Assembly: GCA_947361225.1 (NCBI GenBank)
Contig: CANAIK010000002.1
Location: forward strand, 1 to 64,000
DNA: 64,000 nt
Direction of reading: 5' to 3'
Source: an uncultured bacterium
Lineage (GTDB): Bacteria > Cyanobacteriota > Vampirovibrionia > Gastranaerophilales > Gastranaerophilaceae
Positions 1 to 9,335 of the stretch are shown in pieces (positions within the stretch are counted from its first letter, which is position 1; each line of letters begins with the position of its first letter). Below the pieces are notes generated by a model that saw nothing but the letters and a program-made list of their open reading frames with translations, was not told the origin of the DNA and made no database searches. The position numbers and the translations under genes were made by a program.

Positions 1-836
1 AAATTTAGAATTATCTTAAAATCCGCTCCACGCCAAGAATAAATCGATTGATCGACATCTCCTACAGCGCACAAGGAACCAATCTTATCTTTAGATTCGT
101 CATTTGGATACAACATTGAAATTAAGTCGTATTGGGCTTTGTTTGTGTCTTGGAATTCATCGACCAGAATATGTTTAAATCGAGTCGAATATTTTTCTTT
201 AACTTCTTTATTATTCTTAAGCAAATTAACGCACAACATTAACATATCGTCAAAATCAATTGCGTTATTTTGATTTAGCGTTTTTTCATATTCATAATAA
301 ATTTCACTAACCTTTTGAGAGTAATAATCCCTTGCATAAGTTGCATAAGTATAAGCGTCTTGCATTTTATTCTTAGCATTGGATATTATTGATTTTATCG
401 CTTTAATTTCATATGCTTTTTCATCCAAATTGAGTTTTTTTAGGGCATTTTTTAGAATAGTTTTCGTATCCGTATCGTCATAAATTACATAATTATTGTC
501 CCAATGACGTCCGTCTTTTGTTTTGTAGTTCTCTAAATCTTTTCTTAGGATTCTTCCGCAGATATTATGAAAAGTTCCGACCCACATCCTTTTAACGATA
601 TTCTCATCAATATAATTCGACAATCTCTGCTGCATTTCTTTGGCTGCTTTGTTGGTGAATGTTACAGCCAAAATTTCATTAGGACTTATTCCGTTGTTTA
701 CAAGATTTGCAATTCTTGAGGTTAAAACTTTTGTTTTTCCGGATCCGGCGCCTGCTAAAACCAGCATTGGTCCGTTTTTTTCAATAACCGCCATTTCTTG
801 TTCATTGTTTAATCCTTGTAAAAATTCCTCTGCCAA
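1..836 (-). CDS. UvrD/PcrA-type DNA helicase, N-terminal part (cut by window edge)
   Basis: Superfamily 1 ATP-dependent 3'-5' DNA helicase that unwinds DNA during repair or replication restart. About 278 codons are visible. They include the Walker A motif GAGSGKT (residues 29-35), the TFTNKAA motif, the DEFQDT Walker B motif (near residue 224) and the [11 protein letters not shown] motif, all typical of PcrA/UvrD. The start is probably TTG at 836: it has an AAGGGG ribosome site 7 nt upstream, and the nearby ATG at 841 soon runs into a stop. The C-terminal half lies outside the window. A second, divergent UvrD-like helicase is encoded at 48145-50103, so this may be the main PcrA/UvrD, but which is which cannot be settled here. 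Confidence 0.9.
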   Translation of the reverse strand, partial: MAEEFLQGLNNEQEMAVIEKNGPMLVLAGAGSGKTKVLTSRIANLVNNGISPNEILAVTFTNKAAKEMQQRLSNYIDENIVKRMWVGTFHNICGRILRKDLENYKTKDGRHWDNNYVIYDDTDTKTILKNALKKLNLDEKAYEIKAIKSIISNAKNKMQDAYTYATYARDYYSQKVSEIYYEYEKTLNQNNAIDFDDMLMLCVNLLKNNKEVKEKYSTRFKHILVDEFQDTNKAQYDLISMLYPNDESKDKIGSLCAVGDVDQSIYSWRGADFKIILN

Positions 837-923
837 ATCATTTCCCCTTAAAGTATTTTCAAAATCGATAAAATATGCTATTATTATATAGCAAAAATTT
901 TTAAAGGAAAAAAATAAAAAATT

Positions 924-1490
924 ATGGAAGAAAATTTTGACAAACAAAATCCGCCTCAAATTGTTGTTCCCCTTGAAGATTTAGACAAAGTGGAACACAA
1001 AGAAGGAGATGATGTCGACGCATTAGCAGCTGAACTTGCAACAATAAGACAAAGCGCTAAAAGAATTGCAATTATTGGGTCAAGAAACCTTACAATTACT
1101 CATCAACAAATAATTGAGACCCTTACAACCAGTCTTGTAATGCAAGGAAACACAATAATTACCTCAGGAGGCTCCCAAGGAACAAACGCAGCCGCAATTA
1201 GAGGGGCGCTCAAGGCAAATCCCGAAAAATTAAAAATCATTCTTCCACAAACAATAGGACAACAACCAAGTGACGTTCAAGATCAGCTGATTGGCGTTCC
1301 TAATATTGTTGAACACGCCGATAGAGCAATGATGACACTGGCTGACGCAAGTCGAATTTGCAATCGAGAAATAATTTCTGAATGTCAGCAGCTAATTTGT
1401 TTTCTGTCACATTCGTCTAATACTCTGCATAAAGCAGTTGAATTTGCCGAAGAATCTCACAAAGTTGTTACGGTATTCTATTTAGATTAA
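924..1490 (+). CDS. DprA-like Rossmann-fold protein (cyanobacterial DNA recombination-mediator type)
   Basis: Stand-alone 188-residue DprA/Smf-like nucleotide-binding domain. Residues 45-180 carry the Rossmann signatures [27 protein letters not shown] and IILPQT. Classical DprA is longer and has a SAM and/or winged-helix domain; both are missing. From memory, cyanobacterial genomes carry a protein of this length with the same [15 protein letters not shown] block, annotated as DNA recombination-mediator protein A, which is one of the better lineage hints in the window. Actual DNA or RecA loading is unproven for this short form. The ribosome site AAAGGA lies about 14 nt upstream. The gene converges on the HD-domain gene with a 4-nt overlap of stop codons. 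Confidence 0.75.
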   Translation: MEENFDKQNPPQIVVPLEDLDKVEHKEGDDVDALAAELATIRQSAKRIAIIGSRNLTITHQQIIETLTTSLVMQGNTIITSGGSQGTNAAAIRGALKANPEKLKIILPQTIGQQPSDVQDQLIGVPNIVEHADRAMMTLADASRICNREIISECQQLICFLSHSSNTLHKAVEFAEESHKVVTVFYLD

Positions 1491-2296
1491 TCAATATAGC
1501 ATTTGCAATCTTGTCCTAAAACCGTTGCGTAAAGCTCCACAAAAGATTTTGCAGGGGATGAATTGACTTTTGTTAATAAAACTTCTTCAATTTGGAAATA
1601 CCCCACTTCTCCTGACATTTCAATTGTTATTTTAATCGGTTTTTTCTCACCCGGTCCGATTGAAACACGCTCAATTGCGTTAGCGGAATATTTGTGGATA
1701 TCTCCAATTTTAGGCTGATTTGTGATTGCAAGCGGAATCCTTGCCCTGCCTTTGGTCATATCGCAACCGTCTGCAATTAAAATAATTCCTGCTTCAATCG
1801 AGTGGATTTTTTTGTTGGACATATGTCCTACAATTGATTCAAGAGCAAGAGATTTTACAACAACTTTTCTTTCAATATCGTCTTCGAAAATAAAATTGAG
1901 CGCTTTATCGATAATCGGCTGCGCTATAACAACGGACATTTGCTCGTGGGATTCTCTGCCAATTGTCATTCCAAGGTCGTGCATTAATCCTGCTAAGATT
2001 ATTGCACACAAAGAATCTTCAAATGTTCCGATTTCTTCTCGTTCAAGAGAAGTTTTAATCCCTTTGTTGTGTAGAATATTGAGCATTTTAATAGCATTAT
2101 TAGCAACTTGTCTCATATGAACAGGACCGTGGTCATTAAAACCCAGTCTTTTTATTGAAACGTTGTTGGCATAATCCTGCATAGCTTGCAATTCAATATC
2201 TTGAAATAAATATCGAACAAGTTTAACACAAATTGGATAATTTTTTAGTTTCTCTATAATTCTTGATTCAAGATGTAGTTCTTTAGGTGATTTCAT
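1487..2296 (-). CDS. HD-domain phosphohydrolase
   Basis: Metal-dependent phosphohydrolase of 269 residues. The metal ligands are visible in order: His60 (GPVH), the His-Asp doublet at 106-107 (GLMHDLGM) and a later Asp in DGCDMTKGR. These define the HD superfamily, whose members cleave nucleotides or cyclic nucleotides. No RelA/SpoT, GAF or receiver domain is attached, so the substrate cannot be named. The final ~70 residues form a beta-rich tail with no recognised domain. It stands alone on its strand and its stop overlaps the stop of the DprA-like gene. Confidence 0.75.
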   Translation of the reverse strand: MKSPKELHLESRIIEKLKNYPICVKLVRYLFQDIELQAMQDYANNVSIKRLGFNDHGPVHMRQVANNAIKMLNILHNKGIKTSLEREEIGTFEDSLCAIILAGLMHDLGMTIGRESHEQMSVVIAQPIIDKALNFIFEDDIERKVVVKSLALESIVGHMSNKKIHSIEAGIILIADGCDMTKGRARIPLAITNQPKIGDIHKYSANAIERVSIGPGEKKPIKITIEMSGEVGYFQIEEVLLTKVNSSPAKSFVELYATVLGQDCKCYID

Positions 2297-2350
2297 AATT
2301 TTATTATAACAAAAAGTTTCAAATATTGCATTAAGTGTTAGAATTAAAGA

Positions 2351-2488
2351 ATGGACGATAAAAAAAAGAAAAAGAAAAAACCAAAATATAAAACCCTCAA
2401 TATTAAAAATTGGGGGATTGATTACAACAAAAACGAATACAAAGAAATTATTTTATCCAATTCCAATCATCCTGAAATTATTAAATAA
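2351..2488 (+). CDS. small lysine-rich protein, 45 aa
   Basis: Possible small gene in the gap between the HD gene and the coiled-coil gene. The product starts MDD followed by seven lysines, then NIKNWGIDYNKNEYKEIIL; after the basic tract it has a normal, mixed composition. It fills the space up to one base before the convergent stop at 2490. No clear Shine-Dalgarno is present; a weak TAGAAT lies 9 nt upstream. No family is recognised. It could be a basic nucleic-acid or ribosome-binding peptide, or a chance frame. Confidence 0.4.
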   Translation: MDDKKKKKKKPKYKTLNIKNWGIDYNKNEYKEIILSNSNHPEIIK

Positions 2489-2489
2489 T

Positions 2490-3056
2490 TTATTGTTGTT
2501 GCTCAGGAGCTCCTTGTTGCATTGCATCGTTGGATTTCATTTCCTGAAGTCTTTGTTGTCCGTTCATTACAACTTGATAAAGTCTGTTTAAATCCTGCTC
2601 TAAGTTGTTTAGGAGCTGTTGAGCGTATTCTTGGGATTCTTCTTTCATTCTTATTGAATCATTTTTAGCGTTTAATCTAAGTTCTTGTGCCTCATTAAAA
2701 GCAGCCATTTTAATTTGTTGACATTCTTCAAAAACGGTTTGTCTAAATTTTTCTGCGTGTTCTTCCATAGCTTTATTTAGACTTGATTCATTAAGAAGTT
2801 TATATCTTTCATTCTCTGCGTCTTGAATTATTCGCTCCGCTCTCATTTTAGCCTCTTGAAGAATTTCATCTTTCTTTTTAAGAATAATTCTTGCATCGTT
2901 AATTTCATCTGAAATTGCATTAGGAAAAGCATTGACGATTTTATAAAGTTCTTTTGTGTTGACAATCATTCTTCCCGGAAAAACAGGAATCCCATCGTCA
3001 CACAATGCGCTTAAATCATCAATTAAATCAAACATTTTATTTACTGATTCTGACAT
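2490..3056 (-). CDS. coiled-coil protein of the family found next to coaD (DivIVA / ATP-synthase-b-like)
   Basis: 188 residues. An N-terminal segment with MFDLIDDLSALC and PVFPGRMIVNTKEL is followed by a long charged coiled coil (about residues 60-165) and a Gln-rich tail. Proteins with the same pattern (hydrophobic start, P-x-x-G-R/K-hydrophobic-D/N, helical ILEEAK-x-EAE-x-II repeats) sit directly behind coaD in many Gram-positive and related genomes, annotated as DivIVA-like or ATPase proteins of unknown role. Start ATG at 3056 was chosen over an upstream TTG because AGAAAGG inside the end of coaD serves as ribosome site; the gap to coaD is 8 nt, so they form an operon. Confidence 0.75.
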   Translation of the reverse strand: MSESVNKMFDLIDDLSALCDDGIPVFPGRMIVNTKELYKIVNAFPNAISDEINDARIILKKKDEILQEAKMRAERIIQDAENERYKLLNESSLNKAMEEHAEKFRQTVFEECQQIKMAAFNEAQELRLNAKNDSIRMKEESQEYAQQLLNNLEQDLNRLYQVVMNGQQRLQEMKSNDAMQQGAPEQQQ

Positions 3057-3064
3057 TTTATTCT

Positions 3065-3568
3065 TTATACCTTTCTGTTGCAACTTTTATGTAAATATTG
3101 TACCACATTATTAGGAACAAATTTAGAAATATCTGTATTATATTTCGATAATTCCCGAACCATGCTGGAGGAAATAAAATTGTGCTCGGGTCTTGTGGAT
3201 AAAAAGACCGTATCAATATCGTGCGCAATAACCTGATTCGTTTGACACAACTGCACTTCATATTCAAAATCCGTAATGGTTCTAAGCCCTCTGATTAAGA
3301 ATTTTGCGCCGATTTTTTTTGCGTATTCAACAGTTAAACCATTAAATGAATCCACTAAAACATTGTCTAAGTCTTTTGCCGCTTCTTTAATTAAATTAAC
3401 CCTATCCACAACATTCAAAAAAGCTTTTTTATCCGAATTATTCAAAACCGCAATAACAACCTTATCAAACATTCTGCTGGCACGTTCAAGAACATCCAAA
3501 TGACCGTTTGTTATAGGATCAAAACTTCCCGGATAAAGTGCTATTTTTTTGTTAGGAGTATCTTTCAT
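3065..3568 (-). CDS. coaD: phosphopantetheine adenylyltransferase
   Basis: Fourth step of coenzyme A synthesis: ATP + 4'-phosphopantetheine gives dephospho-CoA and pyrophosphate, in the cytosol. The 167-residue protein has normal length. It shows the nucleotidyltransferase motif YPGSFDPITNGH (residues 12-23, with the T/H-x-x-H signature) and the C-terminal ISSSMVREL motif that binds ATP. It is first in a two-gene operon with the coiled-coil gene. No strong ribosome site is seen before ATG at 3568; the upstream stretch is AT-rich. Confidence 0.95.
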   Translation of the reverse strand: MKDTPNKKIALYPGSFDPITNGHLDVLERASRMFDKVVIAVLNNSDKKAFLNVVDRVNLIKEAAKDLDNVLVDSFNGLTVEYAKKIGAKFLIRGLRTITDFEYEVQLCQTNQVIAHDIDTVFLSTRPEHNFISSSMVRELSKYNTDISKFVPNNVVQYLHKSCNRKV

Positions 3569-3611
3569 AGTTTAATTATATTATTAAAATCTTTTCTTTA
3601 CAATCTATTTC

Positions 3612-4178
3612 CTAGTTGTGGAAATTCTCAATTACTTCAATTAGTTTGTCTTGCCAGCCTGTATCTTTTTTTAAAAAAACATCAGCCCCGCCATTAATGC
3701 ATTTTACCTTGTTTTCCGCCTTAGAAGACGCAGTTATTACAATAATTTTTGTATTAAGATTATTCTTAGTAATAATTTTTTTCGTTTCATTAAGCAAAGT
3801 GTATCCTTCTTGTTCGGTTGAAACAAATAAATCCATTATTACATAAGCGTAGTTAGATTTAATAAAAGTATTGAGCCCGCTAAAAATATCCTTTGCAACT
3901 TGAACATTATAATTAAGGTTTCGAAACAAAACCTTGAGCTGATAAGTTACAACCCCGATATCATCAATAATTAGAATATTATTCGAAGTTGGTTGATCGT
4001 TTTTTAACTCTTCTTCTTCGTTTTGTTTTTGTTCAAGAGGCGGGTTCATTTTATTTTTAATTTTATAAACCGCATCCAACAAAGCTTCGTCCGTAACTTC
4101 TTTGGGAGGTTTCAAATTTGCAATCTTAAAAACCTCATTTATAATTTCTTTATTAACTTGTGTTTTATCGTCGCTCAT
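3612..4178 (-). CDS. CheY-like receiver protein in the fliM-fliN operon
   Basis: 188 residues: a ~60-residue N-terminal segment with a possible helical bundle, an acidic linker rich in Glu, then a receiver domain (about 65-188). The acid pair IIDD, the phospho-acceptor Asp in YVIMDLF, the Thr in IVITAS and the Lys in FLKKD are all present, so it should be phosphorylatable. The start overlaps the fliN stop by 4 nt, implying translational coupling. In other bacteria phospho-CheY binds FliM/FliN to change rotor direction; the operon position suggests a similar partner here, but this is inference. Confidence 0.8.
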   Translation of the reverse strand: MSDDKTQVNKEIINEVFKIANLKPPKEVTDEALLDAVYKIKNKMNPPLEQKQNEEEELKNDQPTSNNILIIDDIGVVTYQLKVLFRNLNYNVQVAKDIFSGLNTFIKSNYAYVIMDLFVSTEQEGYTLLNETKKIITKNNLNTKIIVITASSKAENKVKCINGGADVFLKKDTGWQDKLIEVIENFHN

Positions 4179-4498
4179 TGTTCTCCACCGGGCAATTTTT
4201 CCGAAATTTCCGTTATTCGAAGTCCGAAATTATCCTCAATTATTACAACTTCTCCTTTAGCAACCATAGAGCCGTTTGCTAACAACTTAATCGGATTTGT
4301 GGTTTTATTATCCAGTTCAATTATTGAACCTTTGGTTAAATCTAGAACTTTTTTTAAACTAATGTCAGTTTCTCCTAAAATCGCAGATAATTCAAGTTCA
4401 ACATCCAATAAAAGATTGTAGGTTTTGGATTCTATAATCTTTTTTGGTTTTTCAACATTTTCGAATTTAGTAATATCAAGATTTTTAGGTTCTGCCAT
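4175..4498 (-). CDS. fliN: flagellar switch protein FliN
   Basis: 107-residue protein made almost entirely of a C-ring SpoA/FliN domain (about residues 28-95), recognisable by LDVELELSAILGETDISLKKVLDL and by LLANGSMVAKGEVVIIEDNFGLRI. FliN forms the base of the flagellar C-ring and takes part in export and switching. The gene sits 1 nt after fliM and overlaps the downstream receiver gene by 4 nt. A longer protein with two SpoA-like regions is encoded at 58820-59995. Confidence 0.93.
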   Translation of the reverse strand: MAEPKNLDITKFENVEKPKKIIESKTYNLLLDVELELSAILGETDISLKKVLDLTKGSIIELDNKTTNPIKLLANGSMVAKGEVVIIEDNFGLRITEISEKLPGGEQ

Positions 4499-4499
4499 T

Positions 4500-5477
4500 C
4501 TACTCCTTTAAATCGTATTGACGGGCGATTTTAACACAAACTTTATTCTGAATTACACCAGGGACTACAAAAAATTTTCTTTTTTTATTAACGCAACCGA
4601 CAAGTTCACAATCAAGTTTTCTATCAAGTTTTATAACATCGTTAACCTTTAAATCCAGGACATCGTTAATTTCAAGCTGCGCTGAACCCAATAAAACCTG
4701 CATTTCAAGCTGGGCATTCTTAATTCTTTCTAAGGTTTCATTCTTCCCGATTTCATTTGCCACAACATTTGTATGTTGATAGATATATTGAGGGGTTAAC
4801 TTAGGAAGGGCGGTTTCCAGCACCGGATAAGGAAAGCAAATATTCATTAATCCGAAGTTTTTCTGTCCCAAACGAACTTCGAATGAAATTAAAGTAACAA
4901 TTTCACCGCTCGTTGTAATAGGAACAGAATGATATCCGTTTGTTAAGGTCACAAATTCTGATTTAACAGGTAGAATCGTAGCCCAGGATTCTTCCAGCAC
5001 TTTTATTATTTTTTCAACAAATTTAATCGTTAAAAGTTCCTCAATCTGGGTTAATTCTTTACCTCTATCATTAATTACCCCGGATCCTCCGAGCATTCTA
5101 TCTAAAACCACCCCTAAAACCTCAGGGCTCATTCCCATTGAAATTTCTCCCGATAGAGGATTTAGTTTAAAAATCATATTTTGAACGTGGGGAGGCATTG
5201 AACAAATATATTCTTCATAAGTAAGCTGGTCAACGGAAATTACATCGATTTCAACTTCCATTCTTAAATATCCGCCCAAAACCGTTGTCAGGTGGCGGAC
5301 AAAATCTCTATGAATATCCTGGAGGGCTTTTAAGTGTTCTTTTGAGAATTTATCGGGACGACGAAAGTTGTAGAGTTTGCAACCTTTTTTAAATTCATCA
5401 GACATTTGAACTTCAAGACTAAAGTTCTCATCTTCCTCAAAAGCGCTGTCATCTAAGTTATAATTACGATTTTCCAT
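4500..5477 (-). CDS. fliM: flagellar motor switch protein FliM
   Basis: 325 residues, normal for FliM. The middle domain begins with YNFRRPDKFSKEHLKALQDIHRDF and continues with LTYEEYICSMPP and the phosphatase-like fold (MSPEVLGVVLDRMLGG); the last ~70 residues are the SpoA domain. The N-terminal tail is acidic and could be the CheY-binding segment, although the usual LSQDEID-type motif is not clear. First gene of fliM-fliN-receiver, divergent from the U32 peptidase gene. A TATACT box lies about 8 nt before the start, so the mRNA leader is very short or absent. Confidence 0.93.
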   Translation of the reverse strand: MENRNYNLDDSAFEEDENFSLEVQMSDEFKKGCKLYNFRRPDKFSKEHLKALQDIHRDFVRHLTTVLGGYLRMEVEIDVISVDQLTYEEYICSMPPHVQNMIFKLNPLSGEISMGMSPEVLGVVLDRMLGGSGVINDRGKELTQIEELLTIKFVEKIIKVLEESWATILPVKSEFVTLTNGYHSVPITTSGEIVTLISFEVRLGQKNFGLMNICFPYPVLETALPKLTPQYIYQHTNVVANEIGKNETLERIKNAQLEMQVLLGSAQLEINDVLDLKVNDVIKLDRKLDCELVGCVNKKRKFFVVPGVIQNKVCVKIARQYDLKE

Positions 5478-5566
5478 TTTAATAAAGTATACTTTCTTAC
5501 TATCAATAATACTATTGCAAAAAATTTTTGTCTATCATATCAAAAGACGACTTATTTTTTTTAATG

Positions 5567-5572
5567 TATAAT
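5567..5572 (+). promoter_or_regulatory. -10 box six bases before the U32 gene start
   Basis: TATAAT at 5567-5572, preceded by TG, is followed by 6 nt and then ATG 5579. There is no ribosome site between them, so the message would be leaderless or nearly so. No good -35 is seen at 16-18 nt. Confidence 0.55.
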
Positions 5573-5578
5573 TTTTAT

Positions 5579-7348
5579 ATGGAAAAAATAGAATTATTAG
5601 CACCTTCCAAAGATTACAAAAGCGCAATTGGCGCAATAAACGCAGGGGCCGACGCAATTTATATCGGTGCACCTAAATTTGGCGCAAGAAAAAATGCATC
5701 TAACAGTTTAAGTGATATCGAAAAAATCGTCAACTTCGCTCATATCTTTAATGTTAAGGTTTATGTTACCTTAAACACAATTCTTAGCGATTCTGAACTT
5801 ATCGAATGTCAAGAATTAATTAAAGAACTCTATCGAATTAAGGTTGATGCTATAATAATCCAGGATTTTGGTCTTTTAGAACTTGACTTGCCCCCGATTG
5901 TGCTCCACGCAAGCACTCAATGCGATATAAAAGACCCCGATAAGGTAAAATTTTTAGAAGATGTCGGTTTTAAACGAGTAATCATAGCAAGAGAAACTCC
6001 TTTAGATACAATTAAAAAAATAAGAAAAGAAACGAACTTAGAACTCGAACATTTTGTTTTTGGTTCTCTTTGCGTTTCTTATTCCGGTCAATGTTACCTT
6101 TCTGCCTACAATGGCTCAAGAAGCGCTAATCGTGGAGATTGCGCTCAACCTTGCAGGAAAAAATATTCCCTTGTGGACGATAGTGGAAACTATATTGCAA
6201 AAAATCAATATTTATTATCCTTAAAAGACAACAACCTGTCCAATCATTTGGATAAACTAATTAAAGCGGGAATTAAGAGTTTTAAAATCGAAGGAAGATT
6301 AAAAGATGAAAACTATATAAAAAATGTGGTTCTATATTTTAATAACAAACTAAAAAACTACCCCAGACAAAGCAAAGGAATAGTTATAGCTGATTTTGAG
6401 CCGAATCTCGAAAAAACTTTCAACAGGGGGTTTTGCGACGATTATTTATTTAACAAAAAAGACAATATCTACAATTTTTTAACCCCCAAATCAATTGGAG
6501 AATTTTTAGGTCAAGTTGTAAGTTCCAATGATAAAAGTTTTTGTATTAATACAACTAAAGAGCTAAATCCCGCTGATGGATTGTGTTTTGAGAACAAAAA
6601 CGACTTTTCGGGCTGTTATATTAACAAAGTTGAAAAAATTAAAGACGGATATAAAATTACCCCTAATAAAAAAGTTTCAATTGACAAAGGGGTGAGGGTT
6701 TATCGAAATTTAGATACGGGATTCGAAAAAACTTTAAATAATTCAAAAACCATAAGAAAACTTGAGGTTCAATTTATCGTCCGGGAAGAAAAATTAATTC
6801 TTATGGATAAATACAACAATAAAGTTTCAATTTGTTTTGAAAGCGAGGAATTTGCGCTTAATTGCGAAAAAATGAGGGAGAATTTTAAAAAATCTTTATC
6901 TAAAAGCGCACAAAGTCCCTATTTGGTAGAAGATGTAATTTTCGAAGTGGAGAAAATCCCGTTTTTACCTATTTGTAGGGTTAATGAACTTCGAAACGAG
7001 GCTTTTTGCGCTTTAAACAAAAAAATTCTTGATAACTACAGAACAAAAAAACAAAAACCGATTAATCATCCAAAATATCCCATTAAAAAAGGGGATTACA
7101 GGTTGAATGTCCATAACAAAAAAGCTTTTAGTTTCTACCAAAAATGTGATTGCGAGGTTCTTGAAACAAGTTTTGAAAGTTTAAAAGAATGCGCTAATAA
7201 AGAATTAATGAGAACAAAACATTGTTTAAAAAGAGCTTTTTTTAATTGCAAAAACGAAAAAAAACTTTTTTTACTTGACGAAAAAGGACTGAAGTATCCG
7301 CTGTTATTCGATTGCGCTAATTGTGAAATGGTTGTTGCGCAGCCATAA
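5579..7348 (+). CDS. U32 family peptidase / tRNA-hydroxylation type protein
   Basis: 589 residues starting MEKIELLAPSKD. The U32 signature is present as ELEHFVFGSLCVSYSGQCYLSAY followed by RSANRGDCAQPCRKKY, with conserved cysteines that in YegQ/RlhA/TrhP relatives bind an iron-sulfur cluster. The family includes collagenase-like proteases and factors needed for tRNA or rRNA hydroxylation; sequence alone does not separate these. The C-terminal ~180 residues are Cys- and Lys-rich. ATG 5579 was preferred to an in-frame TTG at 5528 because the TATAAT box lies between them. Confidence 0.85.
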   Translation: MEKIELLAPSKDYKSAIGAINAGADAIYIGAPKFGARKNASNSLSDIEKIVNFAHIFNVKVYVTLNTILSDSELIECQELIKELYRIKVDAIIIQDFGLLELDLPPIVLHASTQCDIKDPDKVKFLEDVGFKRVIIARETPLDTIKKIRKETNLELEHFVFGSLCVSYSGQCYLSAYNGSRSANRGDCAQPCRKKYSLVDDSGNYIAKNQYLLSLKDNNLSNHLDKLIKAGIKSFKIEGRLKDENYIKNVVLYFNNKLKNYPRQSKGIVIADFEPNLEKTFNRGFCDDYLFNKKDNIYNFLTPKSIGEFLGQVVSSNDKSFCINTTKELNPADGLCFENKNDFSGCYINKVEKIKDGYKITPNKKVSIDKGVRVYRNLDTGFEKTLNNSKTIRKLEVQFIVREEKLILMDKYNNKVSICFESEEFALNCEKMRENFKKSLSKSAQSPYLVEDVIFEVEKIPFLPICRVNELRNEAFCALNKKILDNYRTKKQKPINHPKYPIKKGDYRLNVHNKKAFSFYQKCDCEVLETSFESLKECANKELMRTKHCLKRAFFNCKNEKKLFLLDEKGLKYPLLFDCANCEMVVAQP

Positions 7349-7352
7349 ATTT

Positions 7353-7381
7353 TTGCATAATAATCAATTTTCACTTACAAT
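7353..7381 (+). promoter_or_regulatory. promoter of the CHASE2 cyclase gene
   Basis: TTGCAT (7353-7358), 17 nt, TACAAT (7376-7381), then 6 nt to ATG 7388. Spacing is ideal and predicts a transcript starting at or next to the start codon, a leaderless mRNA. Confidence 0.65.
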
Positions 7382-7387
7382 ATTTTT

Positions 7388-9334
7388 ATGGAGTTAAAGC
7401 AAAAAAATACAAAGTTTTTACTTATAATTTTTATTCTAATTTTTATAATCGTTTATAAGCTTTCAAGTGACATTCTTGATCTTAAAAGCTATAATATTAT
7501 GAATAAATTAACAATTAACAATAAGATTCCTTCCTGCGAAGTTGTTTTAGTTGTTATTGACGATAAATCCTTAAGGGAAATCGGAAGGTGGCCCTGGAAA
7601 AGAGAATACTACTTAGAAATTTTCGATTTTTTTGAGAATTATACAAATTCCAAACTAATCGGATATGACGGACTAATAATCGCTCCTGATAGAGAATGGG
7701 AAAAAAGCGATGAAAAATTTTTTAACAAAATCGCAAATTATAAAAAACTAACAGCAGGTTTTGCTTTTTCTTATGATGATTTTGAGAACAATATCGAACA
7801 AGAAAAAAACAAAACTTATTTGGATAATAAAACAAAAATAAAAATTATTGATAAAAGGTCGAAAAAACTGATAAAATCAAGTGATTTTAAGAGTTTTAGC
7901 GCATTATTGGAACCTTATTTTAAGAATATCAACTCCCTTGGTTTTGTTAATGTTCCAGCTGACAAAGACGGATACATTAGAAAAACCGCTCATTTAATTA
8001 ACTACAAAAACAGGTTCTATCCTTCTTTAACCCTTAAGATGTATCAACAATACACAGGGATTAATGAATTTATCTTAGGGGATAAATATTTATTAGGATT
8101 TAACGATAAATACACACTTAAAATCCCAATTGAAAACGATTCGGGGATGATTCTTAATTATATCTATTTCTACAAAAGCAAAGACAACACTTATTCTCAC
8201 AAAAAATATTCCGCAAGTGATATAATTAATTCTTATCGAGCAATAAAACAAGGTCAAAAACCCATAATTGACCCCGGGGAATTCAGCGATAAAGTTATTT
8301 TTGTCGGTGCCAACGCAAACGCTCAAGGACTTGAAGACAGCGGAAGAACGCCCGTTTATGAAAATTTTTCAGGTGTTGATATTCAAGCAGTCAACTTCGA
8401 TAATTTAATTAACAACAATTTCTACAGAAAAGTTTCCAAGAACTATACTTTATTAACTTCAATTTTTATCTTTTTGCTAATATTTTTTATAATAGGAGTT
8501 TTCTCAATCCAACAAGCACTTTTACTTAGTGTCATAATCGGATTTTCATACGGATTTTTTACTTATTATATGTATGGACAAAAAATCGCTCTTAATTTAC
8601 TTTTAATTGAACTTTTTATCCTTCTTGCGATTGGATGTGCGTATTCTTATCGATATTTACTTGAGAACAACAAAAAGAAAAAAATCCAAAGTGCAATGGG
8701 AAAATATTTATCCTATGATGTTATGGAGAATGTTGTTCGAAACATAGATAATATTGCCCTTGGAGGAAAAAGAGAGGATATATCGGTTCTATTTGCGGAT
8801 ATTAGAAACTTTACCTCAATATCAGAATCAATAGACGCTGAATCAACAACTAAAATTCTAAATGAATATTTTAGTGCTCTTGTTCCTATAATTGAAGATA
8901 ACAACGGAATATTAAACAAATTTATGGGAGATGCGGTTTTAGCAATTTTCGGATCCAATAAAAAAACCGAGAATCACGCACTGGACGCTGTTCGATGCGC
9001 TGATAAAATGCTAAAAAAAGTAAAGTATCTTCAAGAAAAATGGATTGATGAAGGAAAACCGAAAATTGAAATCGGAATCGGGATTTGTTCCGGTGAAGCT
9101 TTTATTGGCAACATTGGATCAACAGAAAGATTCGAATACACGGTAATTGGAGACACAGTCAACACTGCAAGTCGAATTGAGAGTTACAATAAAATTTATA
9201 GAACCAATTTTTTAATAAGCGAATCTTGCTATAAAAGGGTTGAAACATTCGTGGATGCTATTATTATAAAAGATGTTGTAATTAGAGGAAAAGCTAATAA
9301 AGTCAACCTTTATGAAGTTATCAGGCTAAAATAA
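7388..9334 (+). CDS. CHASE2-domain class III adenylate cyclase
   Basis: 648 residues. One N-terminal membrane helix (about 12-30) is followed by an extracytoplasmic CHASE2 sensor domain (about 40-340, with IGYDGLIIAPDREW and FVGANAN), three membrane helices (about 350-425) and a cytoplasmic class III cyclase domain (about 450-645). Metal-binding Asp residues are in VLFADIRNFTSISES and NKFMGDAVLAIFG. Lys before FMGD and Thr in YTVIGDTVNTASRIE favour ATP over GTP. It should make cAMP in response to an external signal. No cAMP receptor gene is nearby. recG follows 1 nt downstream. Confidence 0.9.
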   Translation: MELKQKNTKFLLIIFILIFIIVYKLSSDILDLKSYNIMNKLTINNKIPSCEVVLVVIDDKSLREIGRWPWKREYYLEIFDFFENYTNSKLIGYDGLIIAPDREWEKSDEKFFNKIANYKKLTAGFAFSYDDFENNIEQEKNKTYLDNKTKIKIIDKRSKKLIKSSDFKSFSALLEPYFKNINSLGFVNVPADKDGYIRKTAHLINYKNRFYPSLTLKMYQQYTGINEFILGDKYLLGFNDKYTLKIPIENDSGMILNYIYFYKSKDNTYSHKKYSASDIINSYRAIKQGQKPIIDPGEFSDKVIFVGANANAQGLEDSGRTPVYENFSGVDIQAVNFDNLINNNFYRKVSKNYTLLTSIFIFLLIFFIIGVFSIQQALLLSVIIGFSYGFFTYYMYGQKIALNLLLIELFILLAIGCAYSYRYLLENNKKKKIQSAMGKYLSYDVMENVVRNIDNIALGGKREDISVLFADIRNFTSISESIDAESTTKILNEYFSALVPIIEDNNGILNKFMGDAVLAIFGSNKKTENHALDAVRCADKMLKKVKYLQEKWIDEGKPKIEIGIGICSGEAFIGNIGSTERFEYTVIGDTVNTASRIESYNKIYRTNFLISESCYKRVETFVDAIIIKDVVIRGKANKVNLYEVIRLK

Positions 9335-9335
9335 A

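Noticed and set aside
640..891. 83-codon plus-strand frame at the left edge
   Set aside because: It is opposite the UvrD helicase gene, whose minus-strand motifs are unmistakable.
1722..2120. 132-codon plus-strand frame
   Set aside because: Antisense to the HD-domain gene; its hydrophobic composition mirrors the real gene.
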